A stretch of 64,000 bases of DNA from Adineta ricciae. Its lineage: Eukaryota; Rotifera; Eurotatoria; Adinetida; Adinetidae. Every line of letters begins with the position of its first letter. Within the stretch, counting starts at the first letter, position 1. The translations under genes were made by a program, and so were the position numbers. The DNA lies in contig CAJNOJ010000322.1 of NCBI GenBank assembly GCA_905250025.1, forward strand, positions 1-64,000, read 5' to 3'. The notes under the pieces are model-generated. The model ran no database searches, was not told the DNA's origin, and was given only the letters and a program-made list of their open reading frames with translations. Positions 1 to 12,988 of the stretch are shown here, one piece after another.

Positions 1-608
1 TTTTGCTTTTGTTCCTCCTGGGTATGCGTGCGCGGGGATAGTCATCTAATCTGACCATTGTCCCAGTCCTATGATCATCATCATCATCATATCCTCTCTT
101 TTCACATTTTTTTCATTATTAATGAAGAAAGAAAACGGAAAGAGAAAAAGTTTTCTTCTCCCTTTTTCAATTAGTGATGCAAACAATGGACGAGAAGAGA
201 GAAAACCCCCCATCCGGATGACCATTCTTGCTCAAACGGCGGCAAGATTCTGTTTGATGACCGTAGAAATGTATTGTGTACTATTCTAAACTGCTATTGT
301 TCTAACACGAGGTGAAGTGTCATTGGACGGTTTTTCTTCTCCCTCTCTCTCGTTTATTACAACATAAACTTGGAGATTCTTGTTCCGCTTGTCTTCCCAA
401 GAAACATTACTATGTAAATTGGAAAAAAGTATGATGATGCAATCAGCGGAAATGTATGTGTATGCATAAATCACTTTCTTTCTTTATATTTCGGATTTTT
501 AATGTTATTCAATGACACCTTCGCAGTTTTTTGTTTCTCCCTGCCCAATGATCAATCATTTTTCTCTCGTTTTTTTTTTGATTAATAAGCAAAGTTTTTA
601 ATGTCTAG
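1..608. other. Window edge; probable upstream intron of the TRIM9-like gene
   Basis: No convincing coding segment is visible here. The stretch is AT-rich with T-runs and ends in a good splice acceptor (AG at 607-608) in front of the first recognisable exon of the TRIM9-like gene. It is therefore most simply an intron, or intron plus unrecognised upstream exon, of that gene. The RING and B-box part of the protein must lie further left, outside the window. Confidence 0.5.
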
Positions 609-3575
609 ACTCAATTGTCATCACAACTACAATCTTTATCGGAAAAAGCCAAATATGGTGCTGAATTCCTCGCCAAACTGAAGCTGTATCCAGACTATAT
701 CAAGGTAATTTACTTCTGATAAGCCCCGATCATTCTTCTTCTTCTTCGAATGAGAGAAATAAGAGGAAAGAGAGTTGAAGACAGCTAGCAGGAGGTTAAC
801 ATAGATAGAGATAATCAAGGCAGATGGTCAATCGTCTAGTCATTTACTTGTGAAGGTCAATGTGTTCAGTTGAGATATTTATTTTATCATTCGATTAAAT
901 AAATTACTCCAACTGAGAAGCATTTTGTTTTGCTTTCGAATGATCTATTTCAATCACCTGGCGTTGTTCTTATTCAAATAGAATCATCCAAACAAATCCG
1001 TTCGGACTCTTTTCCTTGTATTCTTCTTGAGAGGATGATAGTAGCTAATGAGTATTAGTCGTATGCTTCATTAGATCCATCATTCAAACAAAATAACCTT
1101 GTTAGAAGAATCTTCTCTTTCTCCAGAGATGCGCATGTCGGATGTGAATACATGCAAGAAGAAAAGCAACGTAATAATTTCTCTTGATAAAATCATCTCG
1201 ATGATGAAGACATGATTGAATGAATGAATAAATAAAAAAGAAAAATGATCCTCTTGAGAACAATTTGTTCGTCTTTCGTTTAGAAAAATGGTGAACTTTT
1301 CGAGCAAAACCTTCTCAAAGACATCGATCATCTCATCTATACACTTGAAAAGAAAAAACAAGAATTAGTAACGTTTATTCACGAAGAAGTCGACCGAAAA
1401 ATTTCATTGATTCATCAACAATACTCGTCCTATAATGCACATATTCAACAGACGACAGGCTTCCTACAATTTTCAATCGAAGCGCTCAAAGAGTCAGATC
1501 CATATGCTTATCTTCAAGTATGTTATTCTCCACGATCTTTGTCGCACTCTTATGATTCCGCTTTCCATTGAGGTATGTCATGGTTTTAATAGTAAATGCT
1601 CATCAATTTACGGGCAATTCTCTGATGAATATGAATGCAAGGCTCATACGTCATACGAGTTCGATTTTACATTCAATACAGACTGTCTTCTTCGAGAAAT
1701 TCATCGTTTACAATTTCAACAAATCAAACGTAAGACATTGTTTATATAATTTCATCTTCCTCGCTCATCGATCGATAAACAAATCCGTCTGAGTCAGATT
1801 GTTTAATCGATCTCGATTCGATAAAAGAATTTTCTCGATTGAGTTTCTGTTCTATACAAAGAAACAATTAGCATGTTCGGGTAATATTTATTCAGACATA
1901 AGACGTTGTCTTCTAAAATTACACCAGACATATCTTTGGCGGAATATTAATGTTCACATAACAACTTTCTTCGAACTTTGCTTTTTTGATTTCTCACACA
2001 AAGATAAACAAAGTAAGACGCAAGAGAGATACATCTGTTAGTAGTCTCATCCTTGATAGAGAATCCGAGGGTATAAATATTGTAACATCATGAGTTTGTT
2101 TATTGAACGGATGAGTTTGGATTTGAGAATGATGACGATGATAAGAATCTTTTTGCGTCTTCTTATGTATGTCTTCTCTATTATCAAGCTGATCAGGAAT
2201 GACCTTGATTTCTTGTTCATCGTTTTTGTTTTTTGAATAAATATGACACAAGAAGAGACCAAAAGTGATTTTGATCATTTTACGGAAATACTTCTCTTTT
2301 TTTGCTCTTCTCTGTGTGACGTGAAGAGATTCGTTAACGTCGCAGCCATGTACGGATTTCCTTTCATGCCTCTCAAGGTTTTCTATCCCCCCTAGGAAGA
2401 GAAGAGAAGAGAGTTCGATTAACAATAAATGAACAATGCTTTTCGAGATATGTCTTAATCGAATGAACTAATATTGATGTTGGATTACGTAAATTGATGT
2501 TCCTCATTTTTGCCTTTCCTTCGTCGTTTTTTAGCACCATTATCTCCTCGTTTTCTTGCCGAACAATGTCTATGTCATGATGAACAATCGACGACGATTT
2601 CAGGCACACTCGCCTGGTCTATGCGTGATCTCGGCGCTATTCAAGGTTTTATTCTTGAATTAGACGATGGCACAGTCGGTTCAGAATTTCGGGTAAAGAA
2701 GAAAAAAAATAACATTTCGATAAGATTAATGTTTCTGTTCTACATTCTCTCTCATAGGAAGTGTACGATGGTACTGAAACAATGTGTGCAGTTGATGGGC
2801 TTCTTCCATCAAATGTCTATACAGCACGAGTCAAAGCTTACAATCAAGCAGGTGAAAGTGCCTATAGCGAATGTATAACGCTTCATTCATCTTCCGGTAT
2901 ATAAACAAATCAAACAGGATATTCATTCATACACACATTCATTCGTATTTGTTTTGATTTTGTTCCTCTAGTTTATTGGTTTACATTTAATCCACGAACA
3001 GCACATCCGGATATACAATTTTTAACCAATCCATCGTCGGATCATCATTATAATTTAGATTCAATCACATGTCTTAGTTCACAGGAACGTGTCGCCCTTG
3101 GTTCACGTGGCTTCCGTAATGGTATACATTACTGGGAAATCACCATTCAACGTTATGATGACAAACCTGACCCAGCGTTTGGTATTGCACGCTTCGATGT
3201 ACCTAAAGAACATATGCTCGGTAAGAATTGTCAACTTCTCGCTAATAGAGATTCGAATTCATCTTTAATTTAGGGAAAGATTCCAAATCATGGTGTATGT
3301 ATATTGATTCTCAACGTTCATGGTTCATGCACAACGGTCAGCACACGAATCGCATCAATGGTGGAATATCAGTTGGCTCAGTCATCGGAATTTTACTCGA
3401 TTTAACCAATGGAACGCTAAGTTTTTATATCAATGATGAAGTTCACGGTCCAGTCGCATTTTCCAACTTAACTCAAGGTGGTGTTTATTATCCAGCAGTT
3501 AGTTTGAATAAAAATGTACAGTTGACTCTCGTCTCAGGTCTTGATCCTCCTACTCCGCGACATCAAGAATTGTAA
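609..3575 (+). CDS. TRIM9: TRIM9/TRIM67-like E3 ubiquitin ligase, 3' part
   Basis: The encoded part runs coiled coil, fibronectin type III, then B30.2/SPRY, the C-terminal order of class I TRIM proteins (TRIM9/TRIM67). Those proteins are RING ubiquitin ligases acting in neurons on cytoskeletal and signalling partners. Exons read by eye: 609-704 and 1284-1517 (coiled coil, ending GFLQ...YLQ), about 1573-1729 (COS-box-like, ends EIHRLQFQQIK), 2535-2692 and 2758-2896 (FN3, with the family motif LELDDG and ETMCAVDGLLPSNVY), 2972-3220 and 3274-3575 (SPRY, with GIHYWEITI, DPAFGIAR, SWFMHNGQHTNR). All junction phases agree except that the 1518-1572 intron is less certain. The protein ends normally. 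Two introns (705-1283 and 1730-2534) are ten times longer than is usual in this window. The RING and B-boxes are not in view, so ligase activity cannot be judged. The identification rests on strong remembered similarity to vertebrate TRIM9. Confidence 0.88.
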
Positions 3576-3696
3576 TTAGATATAAATATTTCGATATTCT
3601 TCTTTTCTTTTTTTCATTTCGTCTCGTCGTTCTTTTCTTCTTTTTTTTGCGTGTCTGTTTTATGTCTAAGTAAGGTTGTATACAGATGACAACAAA

Positions 3697-3850
3697 GAAA
3701 ACGAAAATAAATTAAATTATTATGAATTGAAAATTGAATTACATTTCTATTGTTTCATTCATTGTCGAGATCAGATGCCTTTCATCTCTTCGAGAATTTG
3801 ATTGATCATCAAAAAGAAAAGAGACGTCTACTAATGACGAGTTGAAACAT
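3697..3850 (+). repeat. Left arm of a perfect 154-bp inverted repeat
   Basis: Base-by-base comparison shows this arm is the exact reverse complement of 4308-4461. It begins 121 bp after the TRIM9-like stop codon and carries its likely 3' UTR end. The arms are separated by a 457-bp unique spacer. No terminal sequence or target duplication typical of a known transposon was seen. Confidence 0.9.
3706..3711 (+). terminator. Poly(A) signal AATAAA of the TRIM9-like gene
   Basis: An AATAAA hexamer lies 131 bp after the stop codon, the usual distance for this window. It falls inside the left arm of the inverted repeat, so the same sequence also occurs in reverse on the right arm. Confidence 0.5.
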
Positions 3851-4307
3851 AGATGTATACATGTGAACTGATTTTACGACGTAGGTTAATTTTTATGAGC
3901 TATGCGGTAGTGTGTTTGTCTACACACTTCTCTTTTCTTTTCATTGATTGATAACAATAGTTGTTAGTCATTTTCTTGACCTATACAAACACATATTTCT
4001 GTCACGCATTCGACACGGATGAAAAGAGAAACGACTTGAAATCGATCGGGTCAACCATTAAACGCCCCGTTTGAAGACAAGAAATGATGATGTATGACCA
4101 TTCGATTACACTATCGGTCAGTCGGCAATAGTGAACTCGAATCAAATGAAACGAAGTCCGCAAATGCATCCTAAACAGCTAAGTATCTACTCCAAAGAAT
4201 GTGACATCAAATATTGACATGTCATTTATCGAGATAGATGTAGTTTCTAATGTCTACCAGTTCTCTCTTCTATTCTCATCGATGAGAATCAGTTGCATCA
4301 CTTAATA
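3851..4307. other. Gene-free spacer between the inverted repeat arms
   Basis: Unique AT-rich sequence with no open reading frame of note on either strand. With its arms it forms a 765-bp fold-back-shaped unit between the TRIM9-like gene and the SAM-TIR gene. I see no transposase, tRNA or other RNA signature in it. Confidence 0.6.
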
Positions 4308-4461
4308 ATGTTTCAACTCGTCATTAGTAGACGTCTCTTTTCTTTTTGATGATCAATCAAATTCTCGAAGAGATGAAAGGCATCTGATCTCGACAATGAA
4401 TGAAACAATAGAAATGTAATTCAATTTTCAATTCATAATAATTTAATTTATTTTCGTTTTC
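4308..4461 (-). repeat. Right arm of the 154-bp inverted repeat, ending at the only N
   Basis: This is the exact reverse complement of 3697-3850. Its outer end abuts position 4462, the single ambiguous base in the window. The coincidence of repeat end and N points to an assembly join or a fold-back artefact, but a real palindromic duplication is also possible. Confidence 0.9.
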
Positions 4462-4536
4462 NATCTATGTTCACAAGCAGATTATTTCTATAAATATAAG
4501 ACTACGAATACAATCGCGAATATTAATGAGCAAATC

Positions 4537-6324
4537 ATGATTATCTTCGATGATTTATTACGAAAATTGATCCCGTATAAATCTTTTTCATTCATGAGGA
4601 ATTCTCTGGTCATTCACGACGAGCAATTTAAGCCTCTTTGCACTTGGACGCCCGAGGATATTCAATCGTTTCTCCGACGTTGCGGAGTTCAACAATCGAG
4701 TCGAAATGTATTCTTAGAAAAACAAATCGATGGTTACTTGTTTTTGTCATGTACAGAGAATGAACTGAAAGAATATTTTCTCATGAATGACGCTCACATA
4801 CGACATGATTTGATCGAACGTGTCATACGTATGTTCTTGTAAAACTAACCGGATGAAATTCGATTGTTGCTTTTAGAAACTATTCACGAGGAACGACAGG
4901 ATTCATTGCAATGGCATTGGACATCGATAAAAAACAAAGGACTCTCTGATCATGTGTATATCATCCATCATTCGGAAGATTCGACAATGGCTCATCATAT
5001 TTCAAACTATTTGAAAGAGAAAAACTTTCAAGTAAAACTCGTCGTTCTTTTTCCTCGATAGAACGACTTGATTGTTAAGGTTTTTGCACATCAACTCCAC
5101 TATGGAAGAAGTAAACATCAATTTTTAGCATTGAACGGACCGATTCTTGCTCGTGCAAAATATGTGATTTATATTCTAACGAAGAAATCTTCATGTTCAA
5201 TATTTCCATTTCTTGAATTGACCATTGCCGAATGGTTTGAAAAATCAATTCTTACAGTTTATCTCGAAAATATTTGGAATAACATGCGATCAACACTTCG
5301 TGCTTTGCTCAGTAAAATCATTGAACTTTTCTGAATAGAAAAATAGTTTTTCGATGATCTGTAGATGATTATCCGATGGTTGATTTTATTCATCAATCAT
5401 TACAAGATGGTTTGGCCACCCTGTACTCACATTTACCATCGCAAATCAATGCATCGGTATGCAATCAAAAACAGATTAACAAACCGAATCCCAATCCAGA
5501 AGTATCGGCATTGCTAAGTGAAAGTAAAAGCGAAAACTATACTCTTCAGAAAGAATTTGACTTCTTTTTCGTACTTAGAAAACTCGCGTTTTGTCTATGT
5601 GAGTTATTCGAAATTCCAGGAGAAATGGAATGTCATGCATATAATTAAACGGTTGATCATTGCCCTTGAAAAACATCATTTTTACACTGGATTTCAAGTC
5701 ACAAGTCATCCCAATACCGCGCGAGAACAATATAGGTACATTAAGAATAAAAGTTTCCTTTGGAAGTTCATTAAGTGCTTTTCATCTCTTTCTAGTTGCT
5801 ATCTTCCAAAAATTCTATCGAAGCCTTTCATTACTTCGTATTCGAATGGCTTCAATCAATCGTCAATAACCTCAACATCTGTGGATGTACGTCCAATAAT
5901 CAGTTCAAGGGATATTCGTCATTGTTCGATTATGATTATTTGTTTAACACCAACATATTTCCATAACGAGCTTTGTTTGAATGAATTACGTATATGCGAA
6001 ATGTATCAAAAGCCAGTTCTGATTTGTCTCTTGCGACATATGAATTCTTGCTATTCGAAAACATCGCTGAAGAGCAGTATGAATTTCGATGACCAATTCA
6101 GTGCTCTAATTCCGGCTAGGTTCTCAATGACAACAGCGCATTTTTTACGGAAAAGTATGCAAATGTCATGTGTTGATTTGAGTACCGACGACTTATTCTC
6201 GAGAAATTTACCACATTTACTGGAGAAATTAGAAACATTTACTGATGCGTATCAAAGTGATATAAACATGTCAATCAGTTCCGAACCTTCGAATATTTTC
6301 AACCAGATTAGTGAAATTTTCTGA
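4537..6324 (+). CDS. SAM domain plus two TIR-like domains (SARM1-like effector)
   Basis: Six exons were read: 4537-4828, 4877-5031, 5080-5311, 5365-5523, 5579 to about 5735, then about 5796-6324; the checked joins keep frame. The first exon encodes a SAM domain (starts CTWTPEDIQSFLRRCGV, ends DLIERVI). It is followed by a TIR-like domain beginning HVYIIHHSEDSTMAHHISNYL. A linker leads to a second TIR-like domain beginning FVYVSYSKFQEKW. SARM1-type TIR domains cleave NAD+ using a glutamate on helix alpha-C. By position, FLELTIAEW (first TIR) and CLNELRICE (second TIR) both keep a glutamate there, but this is a by-eye alignment. SARM1 itself is ARM-SAM-SAM-TIR, so SAM-TIR-TIR is unusual. The start ATG lies only 75 bp after the N, and an N-terminal portion could be missing. 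AATAAA follows at 6367. Role as NADase, adaptor or immune signalling protein is inferred from the family. Confidence 0.75.
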
Positions 6325-6366
6325 ACTCGCTCGACATTCGACAGATGTCGCTACAGAATTCTATTG

Positions 6367-6372
6367 AATAAA
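6367..6372 (+). terminator. Poly(A) signal of the SAM-TIR gene
   Basis: AATAAA lies 43 bp after the TGA stop. The next 270 bp up to the SEC16 start are AT-rich and hold no coding sequence. Confidence 0.5.
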
Positions 6373-6639
6373 ACGATTTGAAATAAAAACTTTTTTGAGA
6401 ATATAAAATAAATAATTTTTCAGTCAAATAAGAAATTTTCTCAAATAAAAAATCGTGAATTTTCAAATGAAAAAGAATAAAATGAAATTCTCATGGCTAC
6501 ATTTAACCAATGATAATTTTCAAAAATGCCACGCTTTAATCAATCCATTCTACTACGGTACAACGCTTGTTTAGTAATGTAAATGACACGTTTTCATCCT
6601 CAATTTTTTTTCTTAGAATTTATTTGAATTTTTTCATAG

Positions 6640-6747
6640 ATGATGGATCAATCGATTACTGATCATCCTCAAAATTTACCGCCTCCTCCGGCTCATTACA
6701 TTCCTTCGACAGTACCTCCTATTCCCACAATGAATCCACAACACTAT

Positions 6748-6778
<31 letters not shown>

Positions 6779-9700
6779 CAGTGCCGCCTCAACAACCACC
6801 ACTTCAACTAACGTCAGAACAACCTGTGCCTACTCAATATGCTCCAGTAACTGCTAGTGCCGCTGATACAGATCTGTCAACAAATGTATTCAATGCTCAA
6901 CAACAACAACAACAGCAGCAACAACAAATGGCAGCAATGATGCAAATGCAACAGCAATGGACTGCTGGAGGTTTTCCTGCGCCTTTTATGATGCCCTATC
7001 CTCCAGGAATGATGATGATGCCATCCCAACAGACAGCCATGGATCGACCACAATCACGTCAATCGTCTCGTCCACCATCTCGTCAAAGTGTAAATGCACC
7101 TGCTTCATCATCAAGATCATTAGTGAACGGACAAACTAGTGGTCAAAGCCAAACACCCGCTATTCCAGGAATGCCACCATCGCAAGGATATCCAGGTTTT
7201 ATGCCTCCTGGAATGTATAATCCATGGTTTGATGCATATTGGCAGTCAATGTACGCTAGTTATCAACATCCTTACAATTTTGGATATAATGATGAAATGA
7301 TGAAATATTGGTCACAAATGACACAACGAGAAGATGATAGATATAGTCATCATTCGGCTGCTCTATCACAATCAAAACAATCCCAACATAGTTCTTCTAT
7401 GCACACATGGGGCTCAATTGATTCATTGAATGATCCGTACTAGTAAGTGATTGATTTTGTTCGAAATAATTGTTTCATGATGCTGTCTTCTCTTAGTCAA
7501 AGTCACAACGCTTTTGTCAACGGATATTACCCTCAAAAACAGCAACAAGCACAGCAGCAACAAGGTGGTGTAAATGCAGTGAAACGACAAACAAAAGCAC
7601 CTGTCGATCCGAACGCACTTTTAACTACGTCGGTAGCTCCTAATCAACAAATACCGGCAACAGAGTCCAAGACAAAAGCCAGTAATGCAGTGAAAGCCGA
7701 TGGCGAAGACGAAGATGATGATGATGATGATGATGACGATGATGATGACGACGACGAGGAAGGAAGTGAAGAAAATTCCGATGCTACAAGTAGTGATCGT
7801 TTTAGTATTAAATCAGATTTAGCCCAAGTAAATGAAGAATCGTCGAAAGCACGACGAACTCCACCTCTTTATATTCGACCTCATTTACGTGCGAAATTTG
7901 TCTTTGATCAACTCATACAAGTTCTACCTCAATCACCCAGTGACACCAACCAACCAGCAACTGTTGAAATTGTCTCTGCAAATGTAAATTCCTGTCAGAA
8001 ATTCGACTATCATTCCTTACCTTCTCTTCGTTTGTTTAGAGTATACATACACTGGCTCCGTCTTTAGTTGAAGAACGGCAGTTAATGTCGGATTTCATCG
8101 GTCCATTGACTTCGTATGTTTAAAGACAATTTCGAAGGATGAAAAAGATAAAGAAAGTGTTCGAGTTTAGATCAACTGCAAAATCTAACGTGACTCGTTA
8201 TTGTGAACGGCAATCTCAATTAGCTAACAAAGCTACTCACATTATTGATCGAGATGCCTTATCAATTCTTTGGAAATATATGGCATTACTTGTTAATAAA
8301 AATGGAGTATGTTTTTTGAAACCGTTGTTTCCATTCATAGCTTCCATTTTCAGGTTGTTGATGTTCGTGTTGACATTCCAAAGATCCTTTGGTCATCAAG
8401 TAACACTCCAGTCGCTGATGAATCTTCCTCACAGAATACTTCAATATCGTCATCGACGACAACATTAGAAAATTCTCTCCGTGAATTTCTTGCTCTTGGC
8501 GAAATCGATACGAGCATTAAATTTGCTTGTGAAAATCAGTTATATACTCATGCCTTGATTATATCTTATTTAACCGATCGACAGTTATTTGAGAAAACAA
8601 TTCACAATATTATCTCGAATCTTGATAATGGCGACATCTTGAAAACATTCTATGAATTGGGAGCTGGTTCAACTCCATCTGTTGTCACGAATGTTACTAA
8701 ACCACATTATGGAGATTGGAAACGGCACTTAGCAGTTATTCTAGCAAATCGTACTGATATCAATGCGCAATTTGTTGATCTTTGTGTTAAAACTATGGGC
8801 GATGCATTGGTAACATCCGGCAGAATTTATGCTGGACATTTTTGTTACTTAATTGCCAACGTTCCATTTGGATCGTATCGAAATAATGCAGATAAAATTG
8901 CTGTTATTGGTAGTGTCCATGCTGGTCAACCAAATCTCTCATTTGCGACAATTCCGAATTTACAACTGACTGAAGTTTATGAATATTCATTGCGAACGAC
9001 TTTAGTCACTTTTATTCCACTGAAAATATACTATACATCAAAATTAGTCCTTCATGGATTGAAGAGAGAAGCATTAGCTTATTGCGAAGAAATCGGACAC
9101 ACTTTGATTCGTCAAGGCAACACTTCTTATGTGCAATTAGTGGATTTACAATTGTTTATACTGATTGCTGAGAAATCTCGAGTATTCAGTCGAAATTTTC
9201 AACTTGATCCAGGCTCATACAAAGAACCAGCATGGTTAATTGAGCTGAGACGTCTTATTCAAAGTTTATTGGTATGTACTTCGTCGATTTTCGATGACAA
9301 GAATAGAAAGAGATGCCTTCGTCTTCCTATTTACAGGATAATGCCTTTTTAAACAAAACAGTACGGGATGAATCATTTAATTCATCGTTACAAACTAACC
9401 GAGAATCAACGAAAGTAACCCAACATCAACAACAACCGATGAATCCTTCCACATGTATGCTTTTGTCCTGTACTAACATTGATTTATTTTTCTTTGATGA
9501 TAGATCCAGAGGTGCAAACATCAAATATAAATCACCGTCCAGAACAAATAACAAGCACAGCGTCAATACCTCCTTCGTCTAATGCACCGGCAATAAACGT
9601 ATGTTTATATGCCATTTTAATTTAAGAATCTATGAGTTTGATTTCTTAGATCACCAATGGTTATAACGCGGCAAATCCAATTCCAACAGACCAAATGTCC

Positions 9701-12161
9701 TACTCAAATGTGACTACAGCTAATTATCAAAACAATCTTAAAGGTAGACAAAGCATTACTTGTCTTCCATAAGTATTCATTCTCATTCTTTTCTAGTTGA
9801 TACCAATGGGCATTATCCTTCGCAATACTATCCACCTGATACTCAACCACAGGAGTTATCAACCTATCCTCAACAATGGTCTCAACAACCGACGGCCATT
9901 CCTACTCAATCAGATCATCTAACCATATCCTCTCAAGTGCCATCTACTAATAATTCATATTATCAACCATCGGGTGATCAGTCACAATACATCCAACCAG
10001 GTTATACTAGCACACCAAATCCCCAATCTGCTCAACAACAACATTGGTATCCATCGGGACACAATGATACTCGAGATCGTCTGCCATCGAATGAGGTATG
10101 TATTGTTCAGCATAACAGATAAGATAGAAAGATGTTATTCGAATGAGTATCTATGCTCTTGTGTAATACCTTCACTAAATGTCTTAGCAACAACAAATGG
10201 AATCGATGAAGCGTCGCGCATCGATTATTACTTTTGATGATAGTGGAACTATATCCTCATCAAATTGGCAAACATCAGCAGCGATGATAAATAGTAGAAA
10301 GACTTCATCGACATCAACACAATCCAATCTCAGTACTAATAATATCAAAAATATTCCCGAGTCCACTAATTCTCTTTATCAACAAACTCAATTAATGTCG
10401 TATCCGACGGTATAAACACTTCTTTGTCTCGAATATTATCTTGTGCATATATATTAACTTATGCTTCGTTTTCCATGTCACATTTCTAACAGAACACGTT
10501 TTACATCTTATTATTTCTTCTTATTGTCTGAGAAAGTAATCTTTAGTGATTATTGTATGCCGTCTATTTAGAATAATCAAACATCTTCAATATCTGATGA
10601 TTTACCACAACAACATCAACAAACGAATGGCATAGTTAAGAAGAAGCACGCTTGTTTTGATGATAGTGACGATGTTTTTCCAGTAAGGACAAACTTACAT
10701 CAATAGATGGAACTCTGAAATTGTAATCTTGTTTTCTATTTACGTTCAGAATAATGCACCTAAATCATCCGACGGAAAAACCAATACAACTACATCCAGT
10801 CAAGCTGCTGCAGCCGCTGCGACTGCTGCTGCACAGAAAGGTGGTATGTTCGGAAACATTATGAAACGTTTCGGTCTGCAACGACCACCTCAAGCTCATT
10901 TACCCGATGACAAAAACAAAGCAGTAAGCGAAAAAGATATCTTTCCATTGGAAATAATCAAACATTTGCTCTCTTGATTGTTCTTTAGTTCAAATTCGAT
11001 GAAAAAACAGGTAAATGGATCGATACATCAAAATCTGCAAGCGAGCAAGCAGCGACACTACCTCCACCACCACCATCGGCATCGAAACTGAACACCGCAG
11101 CTCCAGCAGCGCCTAATTCACAGCTACAACAACCATCATCTTCATTTAGTCCTTCAATGCCACCTGGTATGCCTCAACAGCCAACATCAACACTCCATTC
11201 CACAGCACCACCCGCACCTTCTCAAATTCGAACATCCAGTTTCGCTGCTGGAACAACGACCACCTCCAATACAAACACACAACCTTCTCAAGTCACGCCT
11301 GCTGTTTGGCCTACACAACCAAATGCCACGACAATGGCGCCGGCATCAACGCCTGCAGCCGCTCAACCTGTAAATCAATCCCATCTACCCCAACAACAAC
11401 AGCCGCAGCAGCAGCAGAGGGTACCTGGACAGTTATCTGCCGCTCAACAACGCCTACAGGCTATAAGACAACAACAGCAGCAGCAACAGCAGCAACAAAG
11501 TCAAGCTCCACCAGCTGCCGCGTCAAATCAATATTCTCTTAGAAATCGTCGTAAGTTCTTATTTTCTAAAACAATGAATTTGATTTTCATGAAAAACTGT
11601 TTTTTTCTCTGTCTCCAGCGAACCAATCCCGTTATGTTGATGTACTTGCTGGAACCATAGGTACAACTGCACCGAATCCTAATGTGTCTCTCAATGATCT
11701 CATTCCGACACCTTCGGCTGGTATGCCAACCCATGCATCAACCAATCAAGCAAATAATTACTTTGTACCACGTTAGTTTCGATTCGAAGTTTTCTTTTAC
11801 CTCTATTTTTGCCTCTTGTTCGATAATCCAACAGCTTATTCCTCCTAATTGCATTTGTCTTGACTCCCCTGCTTTAGAAACGCGACTTGCAAATGACTCA
11901 ACAGATGCTGAAGTGTCATGGATCAATTCTCATGTAACATAGTTTCACTAACATTCAAGAAAAAAAATCAGCCATTAACTAACACGCATGTTTCGTTAGT
12001 CACTTCACTTTTATTCATGACGGGAATCAGAGCTATTTGTTTACTTTGAATTTTTCATGAATTGACCAATTCAACATCCGATTCTATCTCGTTTTTTCTT
12101 TATTTCAGAGCCCGTACAATCAACAACAGACAATTATGAACAATCACCATCTTCATCTTGA
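6640..12161 (+). CDS. SEC16: SEC16 homologue, COPII / ER exit site scaffold
   Basis: A gene of roughly 15 exons (first six: 6640-7442, 7497-7983, 8040-8113, 8171-8306, 8354-9271, 9337-9454; last begins near 12110). Sec16 organises ER exit sites and binds Sec13/Sec23/Sar1 during COPII coat assembly. The N-terminal third is Pro/Gln-rich with poly-Q runs and a run of about 14 Asp. The central conserved domain spans about 8040-9271 and is all-helical, with motifs LREFLALGEIDTSIKFA, HYGDWKRHLAVILANR, GRIYAGHFCYLIA and YCEEIGHTLIRQ that match SEC16 proteins. The C-terminal half is disordered but keeps the family signature MFGNIMKRFG...AHLPDDKN followed by FDEKTGKWID. The ATG follows a pyrimidine-rich acceptor (AG 6638-6639) directly, so the 5' end may be trans-spliced or have a 5' UTR intron. 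The 337-bp intron before the last exon is the longest I found in the gene. Confidence 0.87.
6748..6777 (+). repeat. Poly-Gln codon run (CAG/CAA) in SEC16
   Basis: Mixed CAG/CAA triplets encode an uninterrupted Gln run. Similar runs occur at about 6895-6930 and 11466-11500 in the same gene. The interspersed CAA codons suggest a protein-level Gln preference rather than pure triplet slippage. Confidence 0.85.
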
Positions 12162-12988
12162 TCAAAAACTTTGAGATAATTGATCATATTCACTGTTTTT
12201 TAAGACTGTGGTTCTCGAATGAGATCTTCTTCTTCTTCTCCTCCTTTTCTTTCTTTCACTCATTGTTATGCTTGTTTTCCTTTTCTGGGTGGTTGTCGAA
12301 CGTACACACATTCTGTTTCTATTCGTTTGTTTTTCTCCTCGTTACAATTCTTTCTATATATTTTGTTCTCTTAACTGCTTATTTATTTGGATTCATATAA
12401 CTTGTGAGGAGAAGCCTATGCGCACTTAATCGAACATTGTTTCTCCCCACCGAAATCATTTTAGTGTAAATGTACGTGTGCGCATCTTACGGAAATTGTT
12501 TTGTTTCTTGTGAACGTCAATTTTAAACATTTATGTGATAGTTAAGAAAAACGGAAACGACCAATCTTGTCTCTGCATCCACTTCTATGAAAATTAAATC
12601 GAGGCTAAATTTGATTCAAGCTATGAAAAATGCATTTCTCAAGGTGAAGTGCTTTGTAGTACATGATAACATTCAAAAGAAATGTCAAGATAAAAAGAAA
12701 AACGAAGAATACATCAGGAGATGATAGCATGCAATGAAAAAATTTGAATTCATTCGTTATTCAGCATGTTTTCGTGAATTATTTATTTATATGAAATAAA
12801 TATCTTATCGACGTATTGATTTCCACAGACCTTGATATCCGATGTCCTTCACATATGGGTGTAGTTTTTTCTTTGCGAGTACAACATAACAATAAAAATG
12901 CTTTATCTGCAGAAGCATGAAGGTGAAATATATAATGCTCATTTAAAAACGAAACATTCTCGTATACGCTCACCTATAGATTAGTACT
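12162..12988. other. Intergenic: SEC16 3' UTR and upstream region of the small secreted peptide
   Basis: T-rich, then mixed sequence with no coding potential I can support on either strand. The left part is presumably the SEC16 3' UTR, the right part the promoter of the next gene. Confidence 0.5.
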
